From DAOQVR01 sp035341665 (GTDB taxonomy: Bacteria > Chloroflexota > Anaerolineae > JAAYZQ01): 64,000 bases of DNA. Shown piece by piece: positions 1 through 8,143 of this stretch. The stretch spans positions 60,357 through 124,356 of the forward strand of contig DAOQVR010000014.1 of the NCBI GenBank assembly GCA_035341665.1, in the 5' to 3' direction. Within the stretch, counting starts at the first letter, position 1, and every line of letters starts with the position of its first letter. The notes under the pieces were generated by a model. That model was given only the letters and a program-made list of their open reading frames with translations. It searched no databases and had not been told where the DNA came from. The translations under genes and the position numbers were made by a program.

Positions 1-55
1 GTGGCACGTGACGCAAGAAGGTGCGCGCTCGCCGGGTTGGCTGTGCCGATGGCAA
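1..55 (-). CDS. possible start of a further gene, cut by the window edge
   Basis: Immediately after the FemAB-like stop codon the minus strand carries a strong Shine-Dalgarno (GGGAGGTGA) four bases before a TTG codon at 53-55. The frame then stays open to the window edge (PSAQPTRRARTFLRHV...). It would be the next gene of the coupled polysaccharide operon. Only 18 codons are visible, so neither product nor start can be confirmed. Confidence 0.35.
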   Translation of the reverse strand, partial: MPSAQPTRRARTFLRHVP

Positions 56-72
56 CGGGTCACCTCCCACGC

Positions 73-1110
73 TCAACCGAAGGGCATCCTCTTGCGCAAC
101 TGAGGGCCCAGCGCCTCCGCCAGCCCCAACGGGAGCCGGCTCCAGATGCGGACAAAGAGGCGATAGCTTGCGTCCTCTTCGCGGCCTCCGCCTACGGCCG
201 GCGGCCGGGCGATGCCGTTCAGATAGTACTGCTGGTAGATCTGCCGTGGTTCTCCACCCCAGCTCTTCTTGAAGGTGAAGCTGCCCGAATCCCAGCGGCT
301 GCGGCCAAAGTCCACCCACTGGTAGCCGTTGGCGCTGCCATACTGCATCGTCTCCCAATAGAGGAGATGGCTGGGGCGGAATTCGCGGAACTCGCGCAGC
401 ACCCCGGCCCAGGCACAATGGACCGTATCGCGGAAAGGAGCAATGAAGCCGCCGCCTAGTACCTGGCCCTCCCGCTGAACGACGAGCAGCCTCATGTAGT
501 TCGAGAGCTCGTCGAGGATGTTGCGAAAGAAGGGTTTGCCCGGCGTGGGCGTTCCCTTCTCACGCATGGCGCGCGCATAGGCCGGGTAAAAGAGCTCGAG
601 ATTCTGCGCCCCGGCCAAGACACCTGCACCAGCGCGCATGCCCTGGTGCGTGAGTTGGCGCTCTTTGCGCTTGATGCCTTTGAGCGTTTCCTCCCAGTCC
701 TGCGACAACCGGGCGACCAGCGTGCAGTGATCCTCGTTTGTAACCAGGTCGGGATCCTCCCACCGCCGGTAGCCGTCGCGCAGGATCAGGTATCGGGCGC
801 CGGCCTGCGAAACGAACTCCTTGGCCCTCCCGAGGAGCACCCCGGCAGCCCGCTCGTCGCGGCAGCAGAGCCCGCCGGACGGCGTAGTCACGTAGTGTCC
901 GGCAAGCCTGCTCCTGATGTGCAACAGGGGCAGTATGCCCAAGACCTCGTTCCCCTCCACGGCGACCAGGTAGTGGGCCTTGTGCCCGAAGGTGCGCTCC
1001 ATCACCCACTTCCAGCCCGAAAGGTGATAGACCGTGGCCTCCGGCGCGCTCAGAGCGCACTCGTCCCAGCGGCGTGCCAAATCCCGATCCTGCAGCTCGA
1101 CAATCTTCAT
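73..1110 (-). CDS. FemAB-like / GNAT-fold aminoacyl- or acyltransferase (PF13480 type)
   Basis: 345 aa. It resembles the FemAB-like proteins found in exopolysaccharide loci: a tandem GNAT-like fold with WxxxxxxTFG near the N-terminus, a central positively charged KxxKRKERQ stretch, and the C-terminal VDFGRS...FKKSWGG block typical of the family. Members transfer acyl or aminoacyl groups to cell-surface polymers; the substrate cannot be read here. The start is the ATG at 1110, which overlaps the stop of the upstream deacetylase (ATGA), so translation is probably coupled. The same frame is open further upstream, but that part runs antisense-like through the deacetylase and is not used. It is the last complete gene of a minus-strand operon. 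Confidence 0.85.
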   Translation of the reverse strand: MKIVELQDRDLARRWDECALSAPEATVYHLSGWKWVMERTFGHKAHYLVAVEGNEVLGILPLLHIRSRLAGHYVTTPSGGLCCRDERAAGVLLGRAKEFVSQAGARYLILRDGYRRWEDPDLVTNEDHCTLVARLSQDWEETLKGIKRKERQLTHQGMRAGAGVLAGAQNLELFYPAYARAMREKGTPTPGKPFFRNILDELSNYMRLLVVQREGQVLGGGFIAPFRDTVHCAWAGVLREFREFRPSHLLYWETMQYGSANGYQWVDFGRSRWDSGSFTFKKSWGGEPRQIYQQYYLNGIARPPAVGGGREEDASYRLFVRIWSRLPLGLAEALGPQLRKRMPFG

Positions 1111-1946
1111 GCCGGAGCCCTCGGGTCCAGCAGGGCCGGTTGGTCGGCAAGGGGACCAAACCGAAAGTCGCGCAGCAGGGCGATGAGCTTGCCCTCGGTC
1201 TGGGCCAGATTGGCATAGTGTGTCAGACGCTCGCGGGGCGTGGGGTGCGGGCGGGGCTGATCCGGATCGAGCTCCCAGGGGTGAAGATAGAAGATGGCCG
1301 GGAAACCTTGTCTGTTCAGACGGCGCAGCGCCCAGCGGAAAAGGAAGTAGGGAAGGATCCTGAAGTAGAAACCACCGGCAACCGGCCAATTGACGCCCGC
1401 CAGGCGGAGGGTAGACAGCGGAAACTCGGCGAAACCTGAACCCTGGAAGGGGTGGTAGGGAATGCGAGGGGCACTGGGAAACCCGTAGAGCATGTTGCGC
1501 GTGGGGAAAAGGCTGGAATCGTAGCGGAACCCCAGGTCCCGCAGGGTGTCCAGGGCCCACAGTGAGGAGCGGTCGATGGAGAACATCGGAGCGCGATAGC
1601 CAAACGCCTGCCGCCCACAGGCCCGCGCGACTGATTCGCGGCCGCGCACGACGTCGTCACGGAATTGCTCAGGGGTAAGGTGGCTGACTCGCCTGTGGTG
1701 ATATCCATGAAGGGCGATTTCGTGCCCCTCATCGGCCACACGACGTACGAGACCTGGAAACTCGTCGGCCACGTATCCCAAGACAAAGAAGGTGGCCTGG
1801 ACAGAAGCGCGACCAAGGACAGCAAGAAGCCGCTCCGTGCTCTCGACGACCCGATCCTGGAATTCGGGCCACCGGTCGACCTGGTGTCCGGTGCTGGTCA
1901 AGCCCTGGTACCAGTCCTCCAGGTCAATCGAGAGCGCGTTCAGCAT
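1107..1946 (-). CDS. polysaccharide deacetylase, exopolysaccharide-locus type (DUF3473-like C-terminus)
   Basis: 279 aa NodB-fold (CE4) deacetylase. It begins LSIDLEDWYQ, carries the metal-binding HGYHHRRVS motif near residue 80 and a C-terminal region ending around YLHPWELDP. That arrangement is the variant found in exosortase/PEP-CTERM exopolysaccharide loci, where the enzyme is thought to trim N-acetyl groups from surface polysaccharide. The ATG at 1946 overlaps the end of the DUF2304 gene by 23 nt and the stop overlaps the FemAB start, so it sits inside a tightly coupled operon. No signal peptide is visible, so it probably acts in the cytoplasm or on lipid-linked precursor. No exosortase is present in the window. 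Confidence 0.9.
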   Translation of the reverse strand: MLNALSIDLEDWYQGLTSTGHQVDRWPEFQDRVVESTERLLAVLGRASVQATFFVLGYVADEFPGLVRRVADEGHEIALHGYHHRRVSHLTPEQFRDDVVRGRESVARACGRQAFGYRAPMFSIDRSSLWALDTLRDLGFRYDSSLFPTRNMLYGFPSAPRIPYHPFQGSGFAEFPLSTLRLAGVNWPVAGGFYFRILPYFLFRWALRRLNRQGFPAIFYLHPWELDPDQPRPHPTPRERLTHYANLAQTEGKLIALLRDFRFGPLADQPALLDPRAPA

Positions 1947-2367
1947 TTTCTTGACTCGAGGGGAGCTCGGCTGGGATGGAACCTCCGCGCTCGTTATCAG
2001 GGCCGGTGGTGGCAGGGGCCTGTGCCTGGCTCAGCCGCCCTAACTCGCTGTCCAGGATGGCGATCTGCTGAGCCAGATCCTTGTTCTGCTCGGTCAACCG
2101 CGAGATTTGGACCGAGAACTGGATCGAGATCAGGAAAAGAAAGACTAGGCCGAGGAACGCGAACACAGAGGTGGGCCGGACCGATCCGATGGCACCGGAG
2201 ACCCACTCAATCAAACCAGGCACCAGGGCAACCAGCAGGTAGCCGGCCGCGGTTAGGAGCCAGATCCAGGAGTACTCTTCGCGAAGGCGCCGCCGGCGGA
2301 CCTGCTCCAGGACAAACGCCAACAGCAGAACCGCGCTGATGACAATCAGGATCTGAGGTCTAGACAT
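1924..2367 (-). CDS. DUF2304 family small membrane protein
   Basis: 147 aa. Three predicted membrane helices (about residues 5-20, 35-58 and 68-90) are followed by a coiled-coil-like stretch (TEQNKDLAQQIAILDSELGRL). The YSWIWLLTA segment between helices 1 and 2 is typical of DUF2304 proteins. These are regularly encoded beside GT2 glycosyltransferases that act on polyprenyl phosphate and may assist or anchor them. Here the start overlaps the GT2 stop by 8 nt, which supports that partnership. Function of the family is unproven. Confidence 0.8.
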   Translation of the reverse strand: MSRPQILIVISAVLLLAFVLEQVRRRRLREEYSWIWLLTAAGYLLVALVPGLIEWVSGAIGSVRPTSVFAFLGLVFLFLISIQFSVQISRLTEQNKDLAQQIAILDSELGRLSQAQAPATTGPDNERGGSIPAELPSSQENAERALD

Positions 2368-3199
2368 GGGGACCCTCCCGCCGGAGGCCTCGGTCGTCGC
2401 GCAGCAGGGTCATGGCGATCGACATCATCATCTTCATGCCGTAGAAGACCGGCTTCAGGATGCCAGCGTGCATGGACTGGCCGGTCTCACTGCGATACAT
2501 GATCACCGGGACTTCGGCAACGCGGAACCCGGCGCGCCGGAGCATTATGATCACGTTGGCATCCGGATAATCCACCGGGTAGACGTGCGTGCAGTAGAAA
2601 TGGACGACTTCCTTGGAGAGGGCCTGAAAGCCCGTGGTGGGGTCAGTGACCTTCAGGTCTGTCAGGAATGTGGCCAACGAGGCAAAGAAGACCTTGCCGA
2701 ACTTGCGCAGGAACGGGCCCTTGTAGTCCCCGGCGCCCAGCCAGCGAGAGCCGAGTGCGACATCGGCCTGCGATGACTGGATAACGGCCAGGAGGTCAGC
2801 GATGCAGCGAGGCTCATGCTGCCCATCGCCATCGATCTGGACGACGATGTCGTATCCGTGGCGCCGGGCGTACTTGAATCCAGTCTGGAGAGCCACACCG
2901 TACCCCTGGTTGTAGGGCAGGGAGGCCACAAGGGCTCCCGCCCGGCGGGCCATGATGGCTGTCTCGTCGGGAGAGCCGTCATCGATGACCAGAACATCGG
3001 CTTGGGGCACATTCGCGCGGACGCCCGCAATGACGCCCTCGATCTTGGCCTCCTCTCTGTACGCCGGAATCACGACCAGGATTTTTCGCGTCTCCACTTC
3101 TCCACCTTGTGCTTGGCCGGATACGGAAACCCGGCTGGCTGCCGGGGTCGGGTCAGAACCTGACTCATCACGGGGCCGGCTCCTCCCCAAAAGACTCAT
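2360..3199 (-). CDS. GT2 family glycosyltransferase (dolichyl-phosphate mannosyltransferase-like)
   Basis: 279 aa. GT-A fold: VVIPAYREEAKIEGVI near residue 45, VIDDGSPDET for the nucleotide-sugar site, QIDGDGQHEP as the DxD metal site, and the GSRWLG and TTGFQALS blocks typical of DPM1/GtrB-like enzymes. No C-terminal membrane anchor is present; the adjacent DUF2304 protein may provide one. It probably transfers a sugar to polyprenyl phosphate or a lipid-linked glycan. The first ~38 residues are low-complexity, and an internal start near residue 36 is possible. The ATG at 3199 overlaps the AlkP-family stop (ATGA). Confidence 0.88.
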   Translation of the reverse strand: MSLLGRSRPRDESGSDPTPAASRVSVSGQAQGGEVETRKILVVIPAYREEAKIEGVIAGVRANVPQADVLVIDDGSPDETAIMARRAGALVASLPYNQGYGVALQTGFKYARRHGYDIVVQIDGDGQHEPRCIADLLAVIQSSQADVALGSRWLGAGDYKGPFLRKFGKVFFASLATFLTDLKVTDPTTGFQALSKEVVHFYCTHVYPVDYPDANVIIMLRRAGFRVAEVPVIMYRSETGQSMHAGILKPVFYGMKMMMSIAMTLLRDDRGLRREGPHV

Positions 3200-4869
3200 G
3201 TTACATAGCCCAGCGCCTGGAGCATATCGCGCATCTCGGCTTGCTCCTCCTCCGAGTACGCGGAGCCGTCGTCGCCCGACGAGGCCCCGCGCGCCTCCAG
3301 GTAGGTGACCTCGTGCGACTGCCGGAAGCCAGGCGTAAAGAGGTCGAGCAGGGCGCGCCCGTCCATCTCCTCGGGAACAGGTTGGCCCATCAGGTATAGG
3401 ATCGTCGGCGCCAGGTCGCAGATGCGCGCCCTCTCGAAAACCTCGCCTTCCCGGATCACCCCTGCTGCATGCCAGAGCATCAGGCCGTCCATGCGGTGAT
3501 GGCCGGTCGTGCCGTACACAGGGTCAAAGACACGGTGGGAAGAAAAGTCGGAGAGGCCCATGGCCTTGTACTCCATGTCACGCGTGAGGAACATCAGATC
3601 GGGCGACTCGTCTGCATGGGGCCCATCGTACAGGTCAGCACGCCGATGAATCTCGCCAATGACTGCGCGGCCGCTTTCGGGGTCAGTCATCGCCCGCAGG
3701 CGGCGCTCCAGGTCATCGAGCAGTGCATCATACTCGGCGCCGGGCGAAATGCAGCCTTGCGGCTCACGTCCCTTGAGGTTGACGAACATCTGGCCAAAGT
3801 TGCCGACCGAGTAGACTTTTGTGCGCGCCCAGTCGACATCGTCCAGCGAGAGGAAAAGGCGCCGCTGTAGCTCCTCGCGCCGCTGCCGGCCGAGCTCCAT
3901 GGCCTGTCGGCCAAGGCCTAGCTTGAGTATCCAGTGGGCGGCAGTGTTGTAGTTGATGCCCAGGCGGTAGAGCAGCTTGCGCAGCGCGGTCTTGGGCCCT
4001 GACTTGAGGCGCATCAACCCCTGCTGGAGGAGCCATGTATTGAAGTTGACGAACCTGCGCACCGGCCCAAACCCATGATCCGACATGACCAAGATCGCGA
4101 CCTCGTCGCCAACAACCTCCACGAGCCGGCCTATGCCTTCATCCATCTGCTTGAAAAACTCGAGGAGCACGTTGCCGTATCGGCGCCGCTCGACCGGGTC
4201 GTGCTGCGGGTGGGAGGGATCCAGGAGGTGCCAGAACTCGTGCTGCATCCGGTCGGATCCGAGCAGGTGAAGCATGAAGAAATCCCAGGGCTCTTTCTGC
4301 ATCAGGTAGAGCGCTGCCTGGATGTTGTTCTCGAGGATCTCGTACTGCTCTCGGATGAACGGCTCTGGAGCACCACGCCGGTACTTTTCGTCGTGGCGAA
4401 GGCGATAGGTGCCAAGATGTGCCTCCAGCTCATCGAGAAGGCCGGCGGGCGAAGCAAAGTCACGGCGGCCGGCAGGCGTCAGCAGCCCGCTGATCATGTA
4501 GCCGTTCACCGACTCGGGGGGATAGGTCATAGGCACGCCGATGACACAGACACGCTTGCCTGCCTCGCTCAAGAGGCGCCAAACGGGCCGGCCGTCGATG
4601 TCCCGGTAGCTGTTGAGGACTTGGCGGTAGGACCCGGGCTGGCGGCGGAAGAACTCGAGGACCCCATGGCGAGCGGGCGTCATGCCAGTCATGAAGGACG
4701 CCCAGGCTGGGCCGGTCAAGGGTGGGTAGGTGGAACGCAGTGGACCGGAGGTCCCGCCGCGCATGAGGCGACCCAAAACGGGTAGGTGTCCCTGGTCCGC
4801 CCAGGGGCGGATCAGGTCCAGCGTGGCTCCGTCCAGGCCGAGGGCCCAAACCCTCCTGGCGCTTTCCAT
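3196..4869 (-). CDS. alkaline phosphatase superfamily protein (type I phosphodiesterase/nucleotide pyrophosphatase-like)
   Basis: 557 aa. The metal-binding and nucleophile motifs of the AlkP superfamily are intact: GLDG at residues 11-14, the nucleophile region LTGPAWASFMTG (Thr52), SDHGFG at 263-268, and a C-terminal TGHHRMDG. No signal peptide is visible, so the protein is probably cytoplasmic or membrane-associated on the inner side. Members hydrolyse or transfer phospho-groups (phosphodiesters, phosphonates, phosphoglycerol or phosphoethanolamine). As first gene of the polysaccharide operon it may modify the glycan or recycle nucleotide sugars. Its stop overlaps the GT2 start. Confidence 0.85.
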   Translation of the reverse strand: MESARRVWALGLDGATLDLIRPWADQGHLPVLGRLMRGGTSGPLRSTYPPLTGPAWASFMTGMTPARHGVLEFFRRQPGSYRQVLNSYRDIDGRPVWRLLSEAGKRVCVIGVPMTYPPESVNGYMISGLLTPAGRRDFASPAGLLDELEAHLGTYRLRHDEKYRRGAPEPFIREQYEILENNIQAALYLMQKEPWDFFMLHLLGSDRMQHEFWHLLDPSHPQHDPVERRRYGNVLLEFFKQMDEGIGRLVEVVGDEVAILVMSDHGFGPVRRFVNFNTWLLQQGLMRLKSGPKTALRKLLYRLGINYNTAAHWILKLGLGRQAMELGRQRREELQRRLFLSLDDVDWARTKVYSVGNFGQMFVNLKGREPQGCISPGAEYDALLDDLERRLRAMTDPESGRAVIGEIHRRADLYDGPHADESPDLMFLTRDMEYKAMGLSDFSSHRVFDPVYGTTGHHRMDGLMLWHAAGVIREGEVFERARICDLAPTILYLMGQPVPEEMDGRALLDLFTPGFRQSHEVTYLEARGASSGDDGSAYSEEEQAEMRDMLQALGYVT

Positions 4870-4934
4870 AGCGAGTTCTACCTCTCCTGCTGCCGCCCTG
4901 CGGTATGGCAGGCAGGGAGCGAATCAGCGCACCG

Positions 4935-4963
4935 ATTCTACCAGCAATCAGGCACGCCTGCAA
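4935..4963 (-). promoter_or_regulatory. promoter of the polysaccharide operon
   Basis: On the minus strand: TTGCAG (4958-4963), 17-bp spacer, TAGAAT (4935-4940), about 65 bp upstream of the AlkP-family start. Confidence 0.6.
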
Positions 4964-5033
4964 CCTGAATCACAGAGCGGATGGCAGGGCAGGAGAACGC
5001 CAAAGAGAGAGGGTCGAATCTGGGGAGTCCTGG

Positions 5034-6155
5034 TTAGGGGCCAGGGCCGACGGAACGGACAACACCCTTTGCGCGCATGACCGCGTCCGCATCGAGCGAG
5101 GAGAGGCCGATTTGCTTGCGCTCGCGTACCCAATCGACGTACTGCCGCATGATCTCAGCCAGGGGCACAACCGGCTCCCAACCCAGGCTGCGCAGGGCGG
5201 ACACATCCGAGACCACATGGCGCGTGTCTCCCAGGCGGAATTGGCCTTCGAGAACCGGCCGCTGGTGCTCCCCCACGACCTCCATGAGCATTCGGACATA
5301 CTCCAGGACAGAGGTTGGGTGACCGCTACCGACGTTGAAGGCCCGATAGTCGGCGCGGGAATCGTGCATGACCAGGAGGTTGGCGCGGGCGACGTCATGG
5401 ACCGACACATAGTCCCGGAGCTGCATCCCATCCTCGTAGACTATGGGGGGAAGTCCGCTCAGCAGGCGTGTGGTAAAGATGCGGAGGATGCCAGAGTAGG
5501 CATTGTGGGGCGACTGGCGTGGCCCCTGCGTGATCGAGTTGCGCAGGGCAACCGTCGGGATGCCATATCGCCTGCCCAGGTTCAGCGAGATCATCTCCTG
5601 CGTGTACTTGGAGATGGAATACTGGTTGTGGGGGTTCACGACTTGCTCATTGGTGGGCTTGGACTCCATCACTTCGCCGCAGACAGGGCAGGTCAAGTCC
5701 CATTCCGACCTATTGAGATGGGCGAGGGTGCGCTGAGGCGGATACTGGGCGCCGTGGGAGCTACACTCGTACCGGCCTTCGCCATAGACGGCCTGGGAGG
5801 AGGTCACGATGACCTTGCGAACGGGATACTGCTTCTCCACGATCATCTCGTAGAGCAACGCCGTCCCGACGCAGTTGACGCCAAAGAACTTGGAAAAGTC
5901 CGGCAGATAGTCTTGGTAGGCTGCCAGGTGAAAGACATAGTCGATGCCTTCGAGAGCCCTCTGCCAGGCGAGCCTGTCCTGCACGTCGCCCACAACGAGC
6001 TCCACACGGGCATCCAGGTAGTCCGGTACTTGGCCGGCTTGATGGACAGGGGAGGCAAGGCTATCGAGAACTCGCACCTGATAGCCATGCTTGAGCAAGA
6101 GATCGGATATGTGCGAGCCGATGAAACCGGCTCCCCCTGTCACAAGTGCTCTCAT
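5034..6155 (-). CDS. NAD-dependent epimerase/dehydratase with a Cys-rich insertion (dTDP-L-rhamnose 4-epimerase-like)
   Basis: 373 aa extended SDR. Rossmann motif TGGAGFIGSH near the N-terminus, SSQAVYGEGRY in the substrate loop, and the catalytic YSISK. Between them lies an insertion containing C..H and CPVCG, which looks like a zinc-binding module. This insertion is a hallmark of proteins annotated as dTDP-L-rhamnose 4-epimerase, although substrate cannot be proved from sequence. It probably makes an activated sugar for the neighbouring glycosyltransferase locus. The start was placed at 6155 (MRALVTGG), the usual family N-terminus, rather than 21 bases upstream. Confidence 0.85.
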   Translation of the reverse strand: MRALVTGGAGFIGSHISDLLLKHGYQVRVLDSLASPVHQAGQVPDYLDARVELVVGDVQDRLAWQRALEGIDYVFHLAAYQDYLPDFSKFFGVNCVGTALLYEMIVEKQYPVRKVIVTSSQAVYGEGRYECSSHGAQYPPQRTLAHLNRSEWDLTCPVCGEVMESKPTNEQVVNPHNQYSISKYTQEMISLNLGRRYGIPTVALRNSITQGPRQSPHNAYSGILRIFTTRLLSGLPPIVYEDGMQLRDYVSVHDVARANLLVMHDSRADYRAFNVGSGHPTSVLEYVRMLMEVVGEHQRPVLEGQFRLGDTRHVVSDVSALRSLGWEPVVPLAEIMRQYVDWVRERKQIGLSSLDADAVMRAKGVVRSVGPGP

Positions 6156-6191
6156 TGGATCGGATACCTCTTCCACTGCGCGCGAAGGCGC

Positions 6192-6220
6192 ATTTTACCT
6201 GTGCCTACTACCCCTGTCAA
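6192..6220 (-). promoter_or_regulatory. promoter of the epimerase gene
   Basis: Minus strand: TTGACA (6215-6220), 17-bp spacer, TAAAAT (6192-6197), about 35 bp upstream of the ATG at 6155. Confidence 0.75.
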
Positions 6221-6295
6221 GGCCCTGGGCGAGGAGAGCCCGATCCTCTATCACGCTCCATTCGCCCCGGCGGGGTCCCCTCGGCGAGATGCGCA

Positions 6296-7141
6296 CTAGC
6301 CAGAAGCCAGGAGCATGATTCCGTCGCGTAGGGGATAGGATCGCCTGCACGGGGTGCAGTACAAGCCTGACAAGCCGTGTTCCAGTGTCCCGGCACAGGC
6401 CGGGCATCTCAGCAGGGCGATATGGCCCGCAGAGCTCTTCCTGCCTACACCCGGCCGACCTTCCTTGCGCGCCATCACCAGATCGTAGCTGACCTGCCAG
6501 CGCCGCGTTTCCACTTCGCGCAGCCCCAGTGCGGCAAGCATCCTCTCCAAGTCCTTCCTCCGAATGGCGTGCCGCGGCAGGAAGATGGCCTCGCGCCCCA
6601 CTCGGTTGGTGGTAAAGAGCACCCCTCCCGGCGCCAGGACACGCGCCATCTCGACAAGAGACTCGGCCGGATGGGGAAAGAACTCGAGTGCCTCCAGGCA
6701 AGTCACGGCGTCAAAGAGGCCATCTCCAAAAGGGAGATGCCCGGCGCCGTGCCAGACCAGATCCACCCGATCTCCATAGGGCAACAGCTTGCTCCGCGCC
6801 ACGCGGAGCATCTTCAGAGAGAGATCGAGTCCGAGGATTTGCCCGCTGAATGGCGTATGCAGGAGCGCCAAAGGCAGGCGGCCCGTGCCCGTAGCGACGT
6901 CCAAGACGAGGGGATTCTCCACGCCAGCCAGCTTACGGAGCAGAGGCTCGGCCAAGTAGCGCTTCTCGTCGCTCGGGTCAAACTGCTTGATGGCATCGTA
7001 GCGGCGAGCCACCACGTCATAGGTCCAGGCCACGGCCCGGGGACCAAGATACGCGCCCTCGGCGACGATCATCTGCCAGTAGATGAGCCCTGCCACGAGC
7101 AGGGCGCCGGCAAGGCCTACGCCGACCCAGAGCCAGGTCAT
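6296..7141 (-). CDS. membrane-anchored class I SAM methyltransferase with C-terminal zinc ribbon
   Basis: 281 aa. N-terminal membrane helix (residues 3-25), then a Rossmann methyltransferase: LDVATGTGRLPLAL (motif I), LGLDLS (motif II), FDAVTCLEALEFFPHP (motif IV/V). The C-terminus carries a CPAC...CTPC zinc ribbon resembling the Trm112-like tail of some ubiquinone/menaquinone-type methyltransferases. The substrate is unknown; a lipid or envelope metabolite fits the membrane anchor. The start overlaps the stop of the upstream membrane protein (ATGA). Confidence 0.8.
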   Translation of the reverse strand: MTWLWVGVGLAGALLVAGLIYWQMIVAEGAYLGPRAVAWTYDVVARRYDAIKQFDPSDEKRYLAEPLLRKLAGVENPLVLDVATGTGRLPLALLHTPFSGQILGLDLSLKMLRVARSKLLPYGDRVDLVWHGAGHLPFGDGLFDAVTCLEALEFFPHPAESLVEMARVLAPGGVLFTTNRVGREAIFLPRHAIRRKDLERMLAALGLREVETRRWQVSYDLVMARKEGRPGVGRKSSAGHIALLRCPACAGTLEHGLSGLYCTPCRRSYPLRDGIMLLASG

Positions 7142-8064
7142 GGGCTCGCCAGAGATGCCACCAGCATGGCCGCCAGCAACCAGGGCCAGATACGCCGGCT
7201 CACACCTGCTGACTTCTCTTCAGAGCCCAGCGTCCGCCCAGACAGGGCCGGGCCAAAGGCCAACAGTGCGGTTCCGCCGGCCGCGAGGGGCTGCCTCAGG
7301 ATGACCAGCAAGGCCGCTGCACCCAGGAGGCCGCCGTGGAGAAGCCATGTCCCCCCCGCCATTCTCCGCTCGACACGCAGCAGGCCCCACGCGGCCAAGG
7401 AGAAGACCAGGGCGATCAGGAGAGCCGGCCACGAGAACCTGGCGACGGCCAAGTAACCGGCCAGCCAGGGCAGGCCAAGGCCGAGGAAGGCTTGTGCAGC
7501 CAGCGGCACGAGCCCTCGGCGTCGCTGTATCATGCCCAGCGCGACGAGTGCGACCAGCGCCAGATCCAGCCACCAGACACGGGGAGGCAGGAGCAAGGAC
7601 AGGATCGCGGCCGACAATGCGGCCAACAGGATCAGGACAAAACTGGGGCCGGCCACAGGCCAGAAGACCTCCACCCACCAGCCGGCCATTGGGCCCAGCC
7701 TTCGGGCCAGCCGGCCAGCCGGAGACCCGGGCCGCGTGTAGGGCAACACCGGGAGGGGAGCATGGAGTCGGTCCGGCTTCCTGTGCAGTAGAAACGCCCA
7801 ATCGATCCCGGAGGCCAAGGTCCAGAGGCCGGCCCAGGATGCAGTGACCAGCAGGAAGGCGATCGCCTGGATAAGGAAGATCTCCCCCCGCCAGTGCAAG
7901 GGGTTGGTGGCCAGGGCGCCACACAGAACAGACCAACCTCCGACAAGCGTCCAGAAAGGAAAGGCCTGCAGAGCCGGTTTGATTTCGTAGCGGCCGGTCG
8001 CCTCAGTTGGGGCGCTGCCTGTTCCAGGCTTCTCGAGACCAGGGAATGCCTCCATCCAGGCCAT
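7138..8064 (-). CDS. polytopic membrane protein of unknown function
   Basis: 308 aa with roughly eight hydrophobic helices separated by short loops and a larger basic loop (HRKPDRLHAP...RPGSPAG) after helix 2. I do not recognise the family. The size and aromatic/basic cytoplasmic loop would also suit a UbiA-like fold, but the Asp-rich prenyltransferase motifs are absent. The start at 8064 (MAWMEAFPG) was chosen because the reading frame farther upstream lies under the hairpin and the bactofilin gene. It is coupled to the methyltransferase, suggesting a shared membrane substrate. Confidence 0.65.
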   Translation of the reverse strand: MAWMEAFPGLEKPGTGSAPTEATGRYEIKPALQAFPFWTLVGGWSVLCGALATNPLHWRGEIFLIQAIAFLLVTASWAGLWTLASGIDWAFLLHRKPDRLHAPLPVLPYTRPGSPAGRLARRLGPMAGWWVEVFWPVAGPSFVLILLAALSAAILSLLLPPRVWWLDLALVALVALGMIQRRRGLVPLAAQAFLGLGLPWLAGYLAVARFSWPALLIALVFSLAAWGLLRVERRMAGGTWLLHGGLLGAAALLVILRQPLAAGGTALLAFGPALSGRTLGSEEKSAGVSRRIWPWLLAAMLVASLASP

Positions 8065-8105
8065 TGTATCACAGCCTGGATGGAGACGGTAGCACGCAGA
8101 AGGAT

Positions 8106-8137
8106 GGCGCAGGGAGGGCTCATCCCCTCCCTGCGCC
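8106..8137 (-). terminator. perfect 13-bp hairpin after the bactofilin gene
   Basis: A 13-bp perfect inverted repeat (8106-8118 with 8125-8137) with a 6-nt loop, just beyond the stop of the minus-strand bactofilin gene. The following bases are only moderately U-rich (ATCCTTCT), so it may be an intrinsic terminator or an mRNA-stabilising structure. Confidence 0.6.
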
Positions 8138-8143
8138 CTTGGT

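Noticed and set aside
73..1560. Long 495-aa reading of the FemAB-like gene
   Set aside because: The frame is open to 1560, but the extra 150 residues overlap the deacetylase antiparallel to its codon pattern and have no family similarity. The ATGA overlap at 1110 marks the true start.
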